64,000 nt of DNA from Deinococcus soli (ex Cha et al. 2016) (GCF_001007995.1 NZ_CP011389.1:3014501-3078500), one strand, 5' to 3'. Shown: positions 1-15,095, counted from the stretch's first letter. The notes: a model not told the origin generated them from the letters alone. Numbers and translations: made by a program.

Positions 1-1
1 G

Positions 2-142
2 GGTCAGGTGGTCGGCGCGCGTCAGAATGTGCTCTTCGAGTTCGTCCCAGAGTTCCTGGCGGCGCGCTTCGGGGAGGCCCCAGGTGGCGCGGGTCAGGTA
101 CGCGGTCAGCGCGTGGGGGGTGGTGTGGGCGGCGGTGGTCAC
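2..142 (-). CDS. Permease-prefix-domain-like protein, N-terminal fragment cut by window edge
   Basis: This is the first 47 codons of a gene that runs off the left edge. It starts at a GTG whose bases overlap the TGA stop of the upstream PadR gene (GTGA, 142-139), so the two are translationally coupled. The readable peptide contains TAYLTRATWGLPEARRQELW followed by an acidic helix and a TRADHL stretch. This resembles the permease prefix domain (a helical cytoplasmic module) often encoded directly after PadR-type repressors, where the remainder is commonly a membrane protein or ABC-type permease. The family call is from pattern memory and only the N-terminus is visible, so the full product is unknown. 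Confidence 0.6.
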   Translation of the reverse strand, partial: MTTAAHTTPHALTAYLTRATWGLPEARRQELWDELEEHILTRADHLT

Positions 143-468
143 GTGCCGGTCCCGCCGAGGCTCTGGACGGCGCCGGTGAAGGCGGCGAATTCCTGGCGTT
201 TGGCGTTCAGGGTGTCGCGGCCCCGGTCGGTGAGGGCGTAGTACTTGCGGGGTTTGCCGTTGCGGCCGGTTTCGCCGTGCTGCGCGGCGAGGAGGCCTTC
301 GGCTTCCAGGCGGTGCAGGGCGGGGTAGAGGCTGCCTTCCTTGAAGTCGAAGTACCCGCCGGTGCGGTCGCGGGCGGCCTGGATGATCGCGAAGCCGTAC
401 AGGGGTTGCTGTTCGAGGAGGGTCAGAAGGATCAGGTCGAGGTTGCCGCGCAGCAGGTCTGGGTTCAT
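139..468 (-). CDS. PadR family transcriptional regulator
   Basis: This 109-aa protein is almost entirely a PadR winged-helix domain. It opens with MNPDLLRGNLDLILLTLLEQ, followed by QPLYGFAII and the DNA-recognition/wing segment FKEGSLYPALHRLEAEGLL. PKYYALTDRGRDTL-like residues follow near position 75. PadR proteins are small repressors that usually sense a ligand or envelope stress and control a neighbouring permease or efflux gene. The gene overlaps the next one by four bases (GTGA), so repressor and target are probably one transcript. An inverted repeat overlapping the likely -10 region (529-546) suggests autoregulation. The length is typical of the short PadR subclass. Confidence 0.93.
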   Translation of the reverse strand: MNPDLLRGNLDLILLTLLEQQPLYGFAIIQAARDRTGGYFDFKEGSLYPALHRLEAEGLLAAQHGETGRNGKPRKYYALTDRGRDTLNAKRQEFAAFTGAVQSLGGTGT

Positions 469-528
469 GGGTGCTCCGGGTGGGGCTTTGGCCGCGTGGC
501 GTCCCGCGTGGTTGCCGCCCCTGCATAG

Positions 529-546
529 CTATGTCTATCTACATAG
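529..546. promoter_or_regulatory. Candidate PadR operator: inverted repeat CTATGT-N6-ACATAG
   Basis: A perfect 6-bp inverted repeat (529-534 and 541-546) lies 60 bp upstream of the PadR start. PadR regulators are known to bind ATGT/ACAT dyads, though the classical spacing is 8 nt and here ATGT-ACAT spacing is 6. On the minus strand a TTGACA (571-566) lies just upstream and the dyad covers the expected -10 region, so a bound repressor would block the promoter. A further CTATGT copy sits at 583-588. Confidence 0.55.
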
Positions 547-565
547 TCTGTCTTGGTTGGGATTC

Positions 566-571
566 TGTCAA
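566..571 (-). promoter_or_regulatory. Consensus -35 element of the PadR operon
   Basis: Minus-strand TTGACA is a perfect -35 hexamer. The best -10 candidates, GACTAT (17-nt spacing) or TATGTA (20-nt spacing), fall inside the dyad at 529-546. Confidence 0.5.
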
Positions 572-600
572 GCCCAGTCTGTCTATGTAATCCGGTTACA

Positions 601-635
601 GGAAAGCCCCAGCGCCGGAGTCGGCAGGCTGGGGC
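601..635 (-). terminator. Intrinsic terminator of the lipoprotein gene
   Basis: On the minus strand GCCCCAGC and GCTGGGGC (plus-strand 628-635 and 606-613) form an 8-bp stem, followed by TTTCC. It lies 20 bp past the stop codon at 655. Confidence 0.7.
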
Positions 636-654
636 CTCGTGGTGACAGCGGTCT

Positions 655-1128
655 TCAGGGGGTCTGTTGCTCGACGTTGACGGTGCTGCTGTCGGTGTCC
701 TCACTGACGACGTCAGGAGCCGTCTCCGTGTAGGTGCCTTCCTGTTCAGCGGCCGCTTCGGCGTCGCCACGGTCCACGTAGCTGAAGGTCTTGCCGTTCA
801 GGCTGGTGACAGTGAGGGTGTAGTCGCTCAGGCGGTTCGGGTCCAGGGTGATGACGCTGCTCTTGATCGTGTCGCCCATGTCCTGGCTGATCGCGTAGTC
901 GCCCAGCAGGGCGGAGGTGCAGGGCTGGCCGTTCAGCCCGGCCGGGAGCTGCTGGGGCGTGGCGGTGGCGCGGGCGCGTTCGAGCGCCTGGATGCACTGC
1001 GTGCGGAAGTACAGGGCGTTGTCGATCTTCAGCTGCTCGGCGCGGTCGGCGTTGTGTTTCTCGAACATGCCGCTGCAGGAGGTCAGCGCGGCGGGCAGAG
1101 CCAGGATCAGCAGGAGGGGAAGGCGCAT
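655..1128 (-). CDS. Putative lipoprotein of unknown function
   Basis: This is a 157-aa protein starting MRLPLLLILALPAALTSC, a classical lipoprotein signal with lipobox LTSC, so it should be anchored at an envelope membrane. The mature part has two further cysteines (in FRTQCIQAL and GQPCTSALL) that could form a disulfide. It ends in a Thr/Glu/Asp-rich tail. I recognise no catalytic motif or domain. The ATG at 1128 is chosen because the signal peptide starts there and a TACACT hexamer ends 6 nt upstream, the leaderless arrangement repeated through the window. An in-frame extension to 1245 would destroy the signal peptide. Confidence 0.8.
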   Translation of the reverse strand: MRLPLLLILALPAALTSCSGMFEKHNADRAEQLKIDNALYFRTQCIQALERARATATPQQLPAGLNGQPCTSALLGDYAISQDMGDTIKSSVITLDPNRLSDYTLTVTSLNGKTFSYVDRGDAEAAAEQEGTYTETAPDVVSEDTDSSTVNVEQQTP

Positions 1129-1134
1129 GACCCG

Positions 1135-1140
1135 AGTGTA
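1135..1140 (-). promoter_or_regulatory. Leaderless-type -10 box TACACT
   Basis: TACACT ends 6 nt before the ATG of the lipoprotein gene (1128), so transcription would start at or beside the start codon. Confidence 0.6.
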
Positions 1141-1200
1141 GAGGCCAGGGGAACAGCCGGAGACCGCAGGTGTGGACGGTAGGCCAGAGGGCCTACAGCG

Positions 1201-1236
1201 CAAAAGACCCCCGGTGCCACGCGGGGCTCGGGGGTC
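1201..1236 (-). terminator. Intrinsic terminator downstream of the NDH-2 gene
   Basis: GACCCCCG (1206-1213) and CGGGGGTC (1229-1236) form an 8-bp stem. Read on the minus strand it is followed by TTTTG, 19 bp after the NADH dehydrogenase stop. Confidence 0.8.
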
Positions 1237-1254
1237 CTGGGGCATGAACTGGCT

Positions 1255-2394
<1,140 letters not shown>

Positions 2395-2428
2395 GTCTCT
2401 TTCTCCTGTGAACGAATTCACGAGTCGA

Positions 2429-2444
2429 GTGGGAGTGCTCCCAC
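2429..2444. promoter_or_regulatory. Inverted repeat GTGGGAG-TG-CTCCCAC upstream of NDH-2
   Basis: Perfect 7-bp arms (2429-2435, 2438-2444) sit 35 bp upstream of the NDH-2 ATG, inside the 5' leader. It could be an operator or a short RNA hairpin. Confidence 0.4.
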
Positions 2445-2490
2445 CGGCTCATAAACACCGCTGGAAGCCTCCGGCCTCCACACGGCAACA

Positions 2491-2505
2491 GTGTACATCT
2501 TACAC
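2491..2505. promoter_or_regulatory. Candidate operator GTGTA-N5-TACAC between NDH-2 and MFS genes
   Basis: Perfect 5-bp arms (2491-2495 and 2501-2505) lie 97 bp upstream of NDH-2. A minus-strand TAAGAT hexamer overlaps it, so a bound protein could block initiation. Regulator unknown. Confidence 0.35.
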
Positions 2506-2581
2506 CAAATACACCTGAAGGCGCCCACACAGTGTCGTCTCGTCTAGCGAGACCGTTCATGTCCAGCCTTCTCCCGCCCCG

Positions 2582-3814
2582 CTACCCCCGTCCCCCCGCG
2601 ATCCGCGCGGCGTCCGGCGTGCCCCGCAGCGCCCGCATCGCCAGCGCGCCCAGCAGCGGCCCCAGAGACCACAGCGCAAACAACCCAGCCCAGCCCAGCC
2701 GGGGCAGCAGCAGCGGTACCAGCGCGATCGTCACGGCCGTCAGCGTGAACCCCAGGGCCAGCTGCGCCGTCATCGCCGTCCCCACGTACGGCCCCGGCGC
2801 GATCTCACTGATGACCGTGCTGAACTGCGCGCTGTCCGCAACGATCCAGAACCCCCAGAACAGACTCAGCGCCAGCACCACCCCCGGGGGCGGGTCGCCC
2901 CACAGCAGCAGCCCGGCCAGAAGCAGCGCCGCGCCGCCCGACAGCCACATGGACAGCTCCGTCAGGCGCGTGCGGCCCCAGCGGTCCCCCAGCACGCCCC
3001 CCACCACGCAGCCCAGCGCGCCCACCCCCACCACGCCGAAGGTCGCCAGCGCCGCGCCCCTCAGCGCGTCCGGCTGACCCGCCCCGCTCAGCACCCCGCC
3101 GAAGAACAGCGCGAACCACGTCCACATGGCGTACAGCTCCCACATGTGCCCCAGGTACCCCAGGGTCGCCAGGGCCGGGCCACGAGCCGTCAGGACCCGC
3201 CACGCCTGCGCCGGACGGAACGGCGGGGCCTTCGTCGCCAGCGGGCCCGGCGGCACCGGCAGTGCCAGCAGCCCGCCCAGCGCTGCCAGCGCACTCGTCA
3301 CGCCCACGACCACCCGCCAGTCCGCGCCGCCCAGACCGTTCACGAGATGCGGGCTAGCCGACCCCAGTGTCAGCGCCCCCACCATGACCCCCAGCGCCAG
3401 CCCCCGCCCCCGCGAGAAGTAGGTGCTCATGGCCCGCAGCGCCGGGGGGTACACGAGCGCCAGCGCCGCCCCCACGCCCGCGCGGGCCAGCAGCGCCCCC
3501 CACAGGCCAGGGTGCAGCAGCAGGGCCGCGTTCGCGCCCGCCGCCAGCAGCGCCCCCACCGCGATCAGCACGCGCGGCTGCGCCCGGTCGGCGAGGTTCA
3601 GCGCGGCACTCAGCACCGCGCCCAGCACGAAGCCCAGCTGCACCGCCAGCGTCAGCCACGACCCCTGAACGGCGTTCAGGCCCCAGCCCTCACGCAGCTG
3701 CGGCAGCGCGGCGGCCGCGCTGAACCACGGGCTCATGCCGAGCACCACGCTCAGGGCCAGCAGGATCAGCGCGGCGGTCGGGGACAGGCGGGCGGCAGGA
3801 ACAGGTGGGGTCAT
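2582..3814 (-). CDS. MFS transporter
   Basis: This 410-aa polytopic protein has about twelve hydrophobic segments, the usual size and topology of the major facilitator superfamily. It opens with a short basic head and a first helix SPTAALILLALSVVLGMSPW. A cytoplasmic loop between helices 2 and 3 carries NLADRAQPR, and after the central loop LGDRWGRTRL matches the family A-motif pattern (GxxxDRxGRR-like). Substrate cannot be told from sequence. It lies immediately downstream of the GAF regulator on the same strand (53-bp gap), so joint control is possible. A TAGGGT hexamer sits 12 nt before the ATG. Confidence 0.88.
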   Translation of the reverse strand: MTPPVPAARLSPTAALILLALSVVLGMSPWFSAAAALPQLREGWGLNAVQGSWLTLAVQLGFVLGAVLSAALNLADRAQPRVLIAVGALLAAGANAALLLHPGLWGALLARAGVGAALALVYPPALRAMSTYFSRGRGLALGVMVGALTLGSASPHLVNGLGGADWRVVVGVTSALAALGGLLALPVPPGPLATKAPPFRPAQAWRVLTARGPALATLGYLGHMWELYAMWTWFALFFGGVLSGAGQPDALRGAALATFGVVGVGALGCVVGGVLGDRWGRTRLTELSMWLSGGAALLLAGLLLWGDPPPGVVLALSLFWGFWIVADSAQFSTVISEIAPGPYVGTAMTAQLALGFTLTAVTIALVPLLLPRLGWAGLFALWSLGPLLGALAMRALRGTPDAARIAGGRG

Positions 3815-3867
3815 CGGGCGCCCCCCACCCTACGCGACCCGGACGCCGACGGCCGGGGTCTCGGCGG

Positions 3868-5100
3868 TCAGGGGGCCGCGTCCAGCGCCGCGCGCCGCGC
3901 CCGCACGATCGGGCGGCGGTGATCACCCTCCGGCAGCAGGGTCTCCAGGGTGTCCAGGCACTCCGGGTCGTCGAAGCGCGACGCGTACCGCCACAGCAGG
4001 TCCGGGTCCCCCGACCGGCATACCGCCCCCCGCAGCGCCGCGTCCAGGTACTCGCGCCAGTACGTCAGCAGCGGCGACGCCGAGTGCGGCAGCAGCGGCC
4101 CGTCGTACAGGTCGGCGGCCTCGCCCACCCGCCCGGCCAGCAACAGCTCCTCGACGCGCTGCACGTCCAGCGTCAGCGGCACGCTCAGGCGGTACGGCCG
4201 CGACGCGATCTGCCCGCCCAGCAGCGCGCGCAGCGTGCTCACCTCTGACTTCAGGGTGCTCAGGCTGATCGGCTGATCCCCGTACACATGCGCGTGCAGC
4301 GCGTCCAGGCTCAGGCCGCCCGGGTTCAGGGCCAGCACGCACAGCAGTTCATGCTGCCGGGGCGTGAGGTGCAGGTGCTGCCCGCCGAACGTCACGCGCG
4401 CCGGCCCGCAGAACGCGAGGTTCAGCGCCGCCGCCGGGCTGCGCGGCCGCCCCCCGATGGCCTGCTCGATCTGCGCGGCGTAGTGCCGGGCGCTCGCCAG
4501 TCCCAGCGGCGTGCTGTGCTCCCAGGTGCTGCTGATGTCCAGCACGCCCAGCAGCGCGCCCGTACCGGTGTCGCGGATCGGGCTGGAGTAACACACCCAG
4601 TCGTGCACGGTCTGCACGTAATGCTCGGCGCTGAACACCCGCACCGGCTGGCGCGTGCGCAGCGACAGCGCCAGGGCGTTCGTGCCCACGCTGCCCTCGC
4701 CCCACTGCCCGCCCGGCACGAAATTCACGCTGCGGGCCAGCCCGGTCATGCGCGCGCTGCCCTGCGTCCACAGCAGCGTGCCGTCCACGTCCCCCACCGC
4801 CACGATCAGGTCGGCCTCCTCGGCCAGGCGGCGCAGCTCCGGGATCAGGCCGCGCACGCCGTACTCCAGCGGGCTCTCCTGCCACGCGTGCTGCACGTCC
4901 GCCTCGGCCTTCACGGGCGCACTGACCCGCTCGGGCGGCACGGTCAGCGACGAGCGCGCCCAGGACGCCGCGACCTCCTGCGTGACGGGCGTGTCGGCGG
5001 GCACCTGCGGGTCGGCGGGAGCAGGCGTGGGCTGCCGGGACACGAAGCGGTGCCAGGCGCGGATCAGGTGCTGCCGTTCCAGCGTCAATCTGTCGTTCAT
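3868..5100 (-). CDS. GAF-domain sensor fused to an AfsR/OmpR-like winged-helix domain; transcriptional regulator
   Basis: This 410-aa protein has an AcoR-like sensory N-terminus: QEVAASWARS followed by a GAF domain at about residues 85-215, including GQWGEGSVGTNA and SSPIRDTGTGALLGVLDIS. In AcoR-type activators such a module precedes an AAA+ sigma-54 domain. Here no AAA+ domain is present; instead residues about 225-300 look like a winged-helix of the OmpR/AfsR kind (LTPRQHELLCVLALNPGGLS, TLKSEVSTLRALLGG), followed by a helical region resembling a bacterial transcriptional-activator tail. It is divergent from the molybdenum hydroxylase operon and is the obvious candidate regulator. A GAGGT ribosome site supports the ATG. 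Confidence 0.85.
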   Translation of the reverse strand: MNDRLTLERQHLIRAWHRFVSRQPTPAPADPQVPADTPVTQEVAASWARSSLTVPPERVSAPVKAEADVQHAWQESPLEYGVRGLIPELRRLAEEADLIVAVGDVDGTLLWTQGSARMTGLARSVNFVPGGQWGEGSVGTNALALSLRTRQPVRVFSAEHYVQTVHDWVCYSSPIRDTGTGALLGVLDISSTWEHSTPLGLASARHYAAQIEQAIGGRPRSPAAALNLAFCGPARVTFGGQHLHLTPRQHELLCVLALNPGGLSLDALHAHVYGDQPISLSTLKSEVSTLRALLGGQIASRPYRLSVPLTLDVQRVEELLLAGRVGEAADLYDGPLLPHSASPLLTYWREYLDAALRGAVCRSGDPDLLWRYASRFDDPECLDTLETLLPEGDHRRPIVRARRAALDAAP

Positions 5101-5410
5101 GGCGCGACCTCGTGAGGCGGCCAGCGCCGCGCGGAATCAGGGCGGCCCACCGTGAGGCGCGGTGGAGCGGCGAACAGCGGGTGATGCCCCCACGCTAGCA
5201 CTCCCGCCGCCCCGGGAGGACACGCGGCCCGGGGCGCGTCTGTACACCCTGGTGGGGGAGGGCAGGCGCCCAGGCGCATGGGGGCAGGGGCAACTGTGCC
5301 CGCCCGCGCACCCTTTTCCAACCTTGGTGTGTTTAGATGGGGACGGTCAGACAACTCAGCTTCCACCCCTCTGGAATCCCTTCATTCCACCCCGCCCGTG
5401 GGAGGCCCGC
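5101..5410. other. Divergent intergenic region between regulator and cox-like operon
   Basis: This 310-bp gap separates the GAF regulator from the 2Fe-2S subunit gene. It holds the ribosome sites of both genes and a TTAGAT hexamer on the plus strand (5333-5338) that may be the operon -10, giving a leader of about 65 nt. I see no convincing -35, no -24/-12 sigma-54 element and no clear long dyad. Confidence 0.5.
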
Positions 5411-5896
<486 letters not shown>

Positions 5897-5970
5897 GGCC
5901 GGGGCTCTGCCCTGAGCTCGCGCGCCACTTCCGACCAGACCACAGCCCACTCCCAGGGAGGCATCACCCC

Positions 5971-8361
<2,391 letters not shown>

Positions 8362-8381
8362 AGCGTCGATGGGTGAAGGTT

Positions 8382-8431
8382 GATGGTTGATAGACCATCC
8401 CTTCTCCATCGACCATTACCTTTCAACCATC
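8382..8431. repeat. Inverted repeat in the large/medium subunit gap
   Basis: GATGGTTGA (8382-8390) and TCAACCATC (8423-8431) form perfect 9-bp arms around a 32-nt loop that itself holds partial copies (GACCATCC, GACCATTA). The hairpin lies inside the operon just before the ribosome site of the medium subunit and could affect RNA stability or subunit ratio. Confidence 0.6.
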
Positions 8432-8451
8432 ACCCCATCCCGGAGGGATTC

Positions 8452-9246
<795 letters not shown>

Positions 9247-9256
9247 CTTTCATAAT

Positions 9257-9287
9257 GGCGCCCACTCCACGTGCAGGAGTGGGCGCC
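9257..9287. terminator. Bidirectional hairpin terminator between convergent genes
   Basis: GGCGCCCACTCC (9257-9268) and GGAGTGGGCGCC (9276-9287) form perfect 12-bp arms with a 7-nt loop, 10 bp past the medium-subunit stop and 12 bp from the DUF1345 stop. It lacks a clear T-run. Confidence 0.7.
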
Positions 9288-9298
9288 CGCCGGTCCAG

Positions 9299-9955
9299 CT
9301 ACTGGATCAGGCCCGCCACGCCGTTGATCGTCACCGCGATGATCACCGTGCCGAACACGAACGACAGCAGCGCGTGCCCCAGCAGCAGGCGGCGCATGGC
9401 GCGGGTGTTCAGGTTCGTGTCGCTCACCTGATACGTCATGCCGATCGTGACGCTCAGGTACGCGAAATCCCAGTACGTGGGCTCCTCCAGGTTGCCCTCC
9501 CCGTGCGGGAACAGCACGCCGCGTCCGTCCCGGTAGTAGCGGCGCGCGTAGTGCAGGGTGTACTCGGTCTGCACGAGCAGCCAGCTCGTGGCGACCGTCC
9601 CCACCGCCAGGGCCGTGAGCAGCAGCTCCCGGGTGCCCCTGGCGTCGTGCGCGTCGGACAGCAGGAACACCACGCCGATCAGGCTCACCAGGGCGGCCGT
9701 CATGGTGATCGTCCCGGCCAGCGCCCGGCTGTCATCCTCGCGCGTGGCGAGTTCCCGCGTCCGGGCGGGCCCCGCGCGCATCATGAGAGGCCACAGCTGC
9801 GCCATCACGGTCAGCGTGAACGCCACCCAGCCCAGCAGGATCCGCGCCTCCGGCGGCCAGACGTGGGGCGTGGCGAGGCCCACCAGCAGGCCCACCACGA
9901 GCCCGATCAGCAGGCGGCGGGCCGCGTGATGAGGCTGCCGGGCGTTCAGGGTCAT
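9299..9955 (-). CDS. DUF1345 family membrane protein
   Basis: This 218-aa protein has about five hydrophobic helices. It shows the features I associate with DUF1345: a long QTEYTLHYARRYYRDG segment after the fourth helix, then YWDFAYLSVTIGMTYQVSDT and a C-terminal RRLLLGHALLSFVFGTVII helix. The function is unknown; the YLSVTIGMTYQ region recalls ion-channel pore loops. TAGGCT ends 6 nt before the ATG, so the message is probably leaderless. It is convergent with the molybdenum hydroxylase operon and shares the hairpin there. Confidence 0.85.
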   Translation of the reverse strand: MTLNARQPHHAARRLLIGLVVGLLVGLATPHVWPPEARILLGWVAFTLTVMAQLWPLMMRAGPARTRELATREDDSRALAGTITMTAALVSLIGVVFLLSDAHDARGTRELLLTALAVGTVATSWLLVQTEYTLHYARRYYRDGRGVLFPHGEGNLEEPTYWDFAYLSVTIGMTYQVSDTNLNTRAMRRLLLGHALLSFVFGTVIIAVTINGVAGLIQ

Positions 9956-9961
9956 GCGCGG

Positions 9962-9967
9962 AGCCTA
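9962..9967 (-). promoter_or_regulatory. Leaderless-type -10 box TAGGCT (DUF1345 gene)
   Basis: Minus-strand TAGGCT ends 6 nt before the ATG at 9955. Confidence 0.55.
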
Positions 9968-10016
9968 CACCGGGAGGTTGTCATCCGGCGCTCGTGAAGC
10001 GTTCATGGGCGCTGGC

Positions 10017-10022
10017 TACCGT
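10017..10022 (+). promoter_or_regulatory. Leaderless-type -10 box TACCGT (MliC-like gene)
   Basis: TACCGT ends 7 nt before the ATG at 10030, deciding that start over the upstream in-frame ATG at 9994. Confidence 0.5.
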
Positions 10023-10029
10023 GGGAAGG

Positions 10030-10401
10030 ATGAAACGAGTGATCTTGGCCGCCGCTGGACTGATGCTGGGCGTGGCGAGCGCCGCGACGCCGCCCGTGCA
10101 GGTGAATTACCGCGTGTACCAGTACGCCTGCGCGGGCGGGCAGAACCTCAAGGTTTACTACGTGCAGTTCGGCGACCAGCCCATGTTCGCCATGCTCGAC
10201 TGGAAGGGCCAGCGACACGGACTGGCGCAGGCCATCAGCGCCAGCGGCGCCCGCTACGCCAGCCTCAGCGGCCCCGCCGGAGCGCGCGGCGGCCTGCAAT
10301 GGTGGGAACACCAGGGCACGGCAGAACTCAGTACCTTTGTCGGGAACAGCACGACCACCACAAAGACCCTCCTGACCGGGTGCAAGACCTCGGGCCGCTG
10401 A
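10030..10401 (+). CDS. MliC-like secreted protein (C-type lysozyme inhibitor fold)
   Basis: This 123-aa protein has a signal peptide (MKRVILAAAGLMLGVASA) and a mature domain that fits the MliC pattern. An early Cys in YQYACAGGQNLKVYY, the SASGARYAS motif, LQWWEHQGTAEL and a terminal LLTGCK provide the two cysteines expected to bridge. MliC proteins inhibit host C-type lysozymes in pathogens; in an environmental bacterium the role may be protection from competitor or self lysozymes, or simply envelope binding. There is no lipobox, so it should be periplasmic or secreted. Confidence 0.78.
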   Translation: MKRVILAAAGLMLGVASAATPPVQVNYRVYQYACAGGQNLKVYYVQFGDQPMFAMLDWKGQRHGLAQAISASGARYASLSGPAGARGGLQWWEHQGTAELSTFVGNSTTTTKTLLTGCKTSGR

Positions 10402-10478
10402 ACGGCACCCCTCCGGCAAGTGAATGAGAGGGAGGCGCAGGAACAGCGACGCGCCCATCCACCTCCCTGAAGACGATT

Positions 10479-10619
10479 CTCACAGCAGAATTCAGGAGGA
10501 TTGAAGGTACCTTCAATCCTCCTGAACGAGCAGAGCGAGCACCTGACAACACCAGCGGTTGGAAGTGGAATTGAAGGGCGTGGTGTTGGCCCCATGGTGG
10601 AACTGGAAACCGCTGTCAG
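10479..10619 (+). repeat. Dispersed palindromic repeat, copy A
   Basis: This 141-bp element matches copy B (23622-23755, inverted) along nearly its full length. Shared blocks include CTCACAGCAGAATTCAG, CGAGCAGAGCGAGCACCTGA, AGCGGTTGGAAGTG and GGAACTGGAAACCGCTGTCA. It contains a perfect 36-bp palindrome at 10491-10526 (18-bp arms beginning TTCAGGAGGATTGAAGGT). Its right end carries the TGA stop codon of the C39-like lipoprotein gene. It has no coding capacity and looks like a small non-autonomous repeat. Confidence 0.85.
10491..10526. repeat. Perfect 36-bp palindrome inside repeat copy A
   Basis: The 18-bp arms are exactly complementary with no loop, so a cruciform or a very stable hairpin is possible. 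It lies between the MliC-like gene and the convergent C39-like gene, so it can also act as a bidirectional terminator. Confidence 0.85.
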
Positions 10620-11509
10620 TCCGCGGTTGCCTGGGCGAGCAGCGCCTCGATCTCCTTGATGCCGGGCTGCTGCGCGAGGATGCGCTGCGCGATCTCGCGG
10701 GTGCGCTCGGCCTGCCCAGTGCGGTTCCAGGCGAGCAGGGCCCCCTGACGGTACCAGTGGTACTGGAGGGGCACGCCGATCTGCACGGCCCGGTCGAAGG
10801 CCTGAGCGGCCTCCGGCGCCTGCCCCAGCGACAGGCGCGCCTGCCCCAGGCCCCACCAGTCGAACGCGGTCGCGCCGCCCTTCTGGGTGCGGGCCTGCAT
10901 CTCGTCACGCAGGCGCGTCCAGTTGGCGGCCTCGTCCCAGTCCCTGCCCAGCAGGCGCTTGACGTCGGCCTCACGGTTGGCGGGGTACGCGAGCAGGTAC
11001 TCGCCGTTGTAGTAGTTCCAGAGCCGCTCGAACTGCGCCTCGCTGTGGGTGAGTTTCGCGCCCAGCAGCGAGTCGCTGCTCGTCAGGCCCTGCGCGCCGT
11101 ACCCGTACACCGTGCGGAAGTGGGCGGTGTTGTCCCCGTCCTTCAGGCGCTGCTGCACCACAACGGGCAGTTTTGCGGCGATCAGGGCGCGCAGCAGCTC
11201 CGGCGTGCCCCCGTACCGGATGACGGTGCGCAGCCCCTGCCGCTCGAGGTACGCGGCGACCTCCTGAGTGCTGACCTCCACGTCGTTCGGGCCGTCCTTC
11301 AGCGCGGCGGCCGCCTGCGCCTGCGTGACCTTCTTCCCGTGGTAACCCAGCACCACGGACGCCGTGACCGGACCGCAGTTGTTCAGCGCCTGATTGTCGT
11401 GCCCCACGCCGCTCAGGGTGAGGCTGGCGGGCCGCGCGGTCTGCGCCTCGGACATGCAGGCCCCCAGGGCCGGGGCGAGCAGCAGGGAAACCAGGACAAT
11501 CCGTTTCAT
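10616..11509 (-). CDS. C39-family-like peptidase lipoprotein with TPR-type C-terminus
   Basis: This 297-aa protein begins MKRIVLVSLLLAPALGAC, a lipoprotein signal with lipobox LGAC. Residues 40-170 resemble a C39-like papain-fold domain: NNCGPVTASVVLGYHG supplies the likely catalytic Cys, HFRTVYGYGAQGL the His, and SDSLLG the following Asp. Residues about 205-290 look like TPR helices (AFDWWGLGQARLSLGQAPEA, then a second repeat). C39-like lipoproteins may process or bind peptides at the cell surface. The stop codon lies within repeat copy A, so the extreme C-terminus may have been set by the repeat's insertion. Confidence 0.82.
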   Translation of the reverse strand: MKRIVLVSLLLAPALGACMSEAQTARPASLTLSGVGHDNQALNNCGPVTASVVLGYHGKKVTQAQAAAALKDGPNDVEVSTQEVAAYLERQGLRTVIRYGGTPELLRALIAAKLPVVVQQRLKDGDNTAHFRTVYGYGAQGLTSSDSLLGAKLTHSEAQFERLWNYYNGEYLLAYPANREADVKRLLGRDWDEAANWTRLRDEMQARTQKGGATAFDWWGLGQARLSLGQAPEAAQAFDRAVQIGVPLQYHWYRQGALLAWNRTGQAERTREIAQRILAQQPGIKEIEALLAQATAD

Positions 11510-11706
11510 GTCAAGCAGTCTGAAGGGTGCGGCGCGGGACTGCCTTCAGCCCCATTGAAGCGTCCCTGACGCCATCCTTCACCCCTTTCCAACAATGCGG
11601 CCCGGCATGCAGACACGGCCCAGGCCCACACAGCGGGCCGCTCTAACGCCTTCTTTAAGTCTTTTCGCTCTCGGTGTTTTCTCGTAGGTGCGCGTACACT
11701 CTTCCG
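11510..11706. other. Divergent gap between C39-like gene and mfd
   Basis: This 197-bp gap holds the mfd leaderless promoter at its right end and, at its left, a minus-strand CAGACT hexamer 7 nt before the C39-like ATG. I see nothing else in it. Confidence 0.6.
11695..11700 (+). promoter_or_regulatory. Leaderless-type -10 box TACACT (mfd)
   Basis: TACACT ends 6 nt before the GTG at 11707, supporting a leaderless mfd message that starts at this GTG and not at the upstream ATG at 11674, which lies 5' of the box. Confidence 0.6.
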
Positions 11707-14850
<3,144 letters not shown>

Positions 14851-14931
14851 ACACGCCGGGCTTTCGGGGAGAGGCGGAGCCGCGCCTGAATCCGACGGTG
14901 GAAGGTCTGCGCCTGGCGGTAGGTCGCCCTG

Positions 14932-14997
14932 TTGGAATGGTTGCGCCTGCGGCGGGCTGCCCCACCCCCCAACCCCCTCCCCCAGAGGGGCAGGGGG
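14932..14997 (+). repeat. Outer arm of nested inverted repeat (left)
   Basis: This 66-bp G/C-rich block begins GTTGGAATGGTTGCGCCT and runs through CCCCACCCCCCAACCCCC to GAGGGGCAGGGGG. It matches the reverse complement of 15395-15460 with only a few differences. Confidence 0.8.
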
Positions 14998-15095
14998 GCT
15001 TACGTTGCACTGGGCAAGAGTTTTGACTCGGGCGGCGTGATTGTGGTGGGCGGTGACGGGTCCGGCTTCGACGCTATCCTCCGCCCCCCGCAAGG

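Noticed and set aside
65..142. Start of the left-edge gene at a later ATG
   Set aside because: No in-frame ATG is seen in the visible part, and the GTGA overlap with the PadR stop is the usual coupling in this window.
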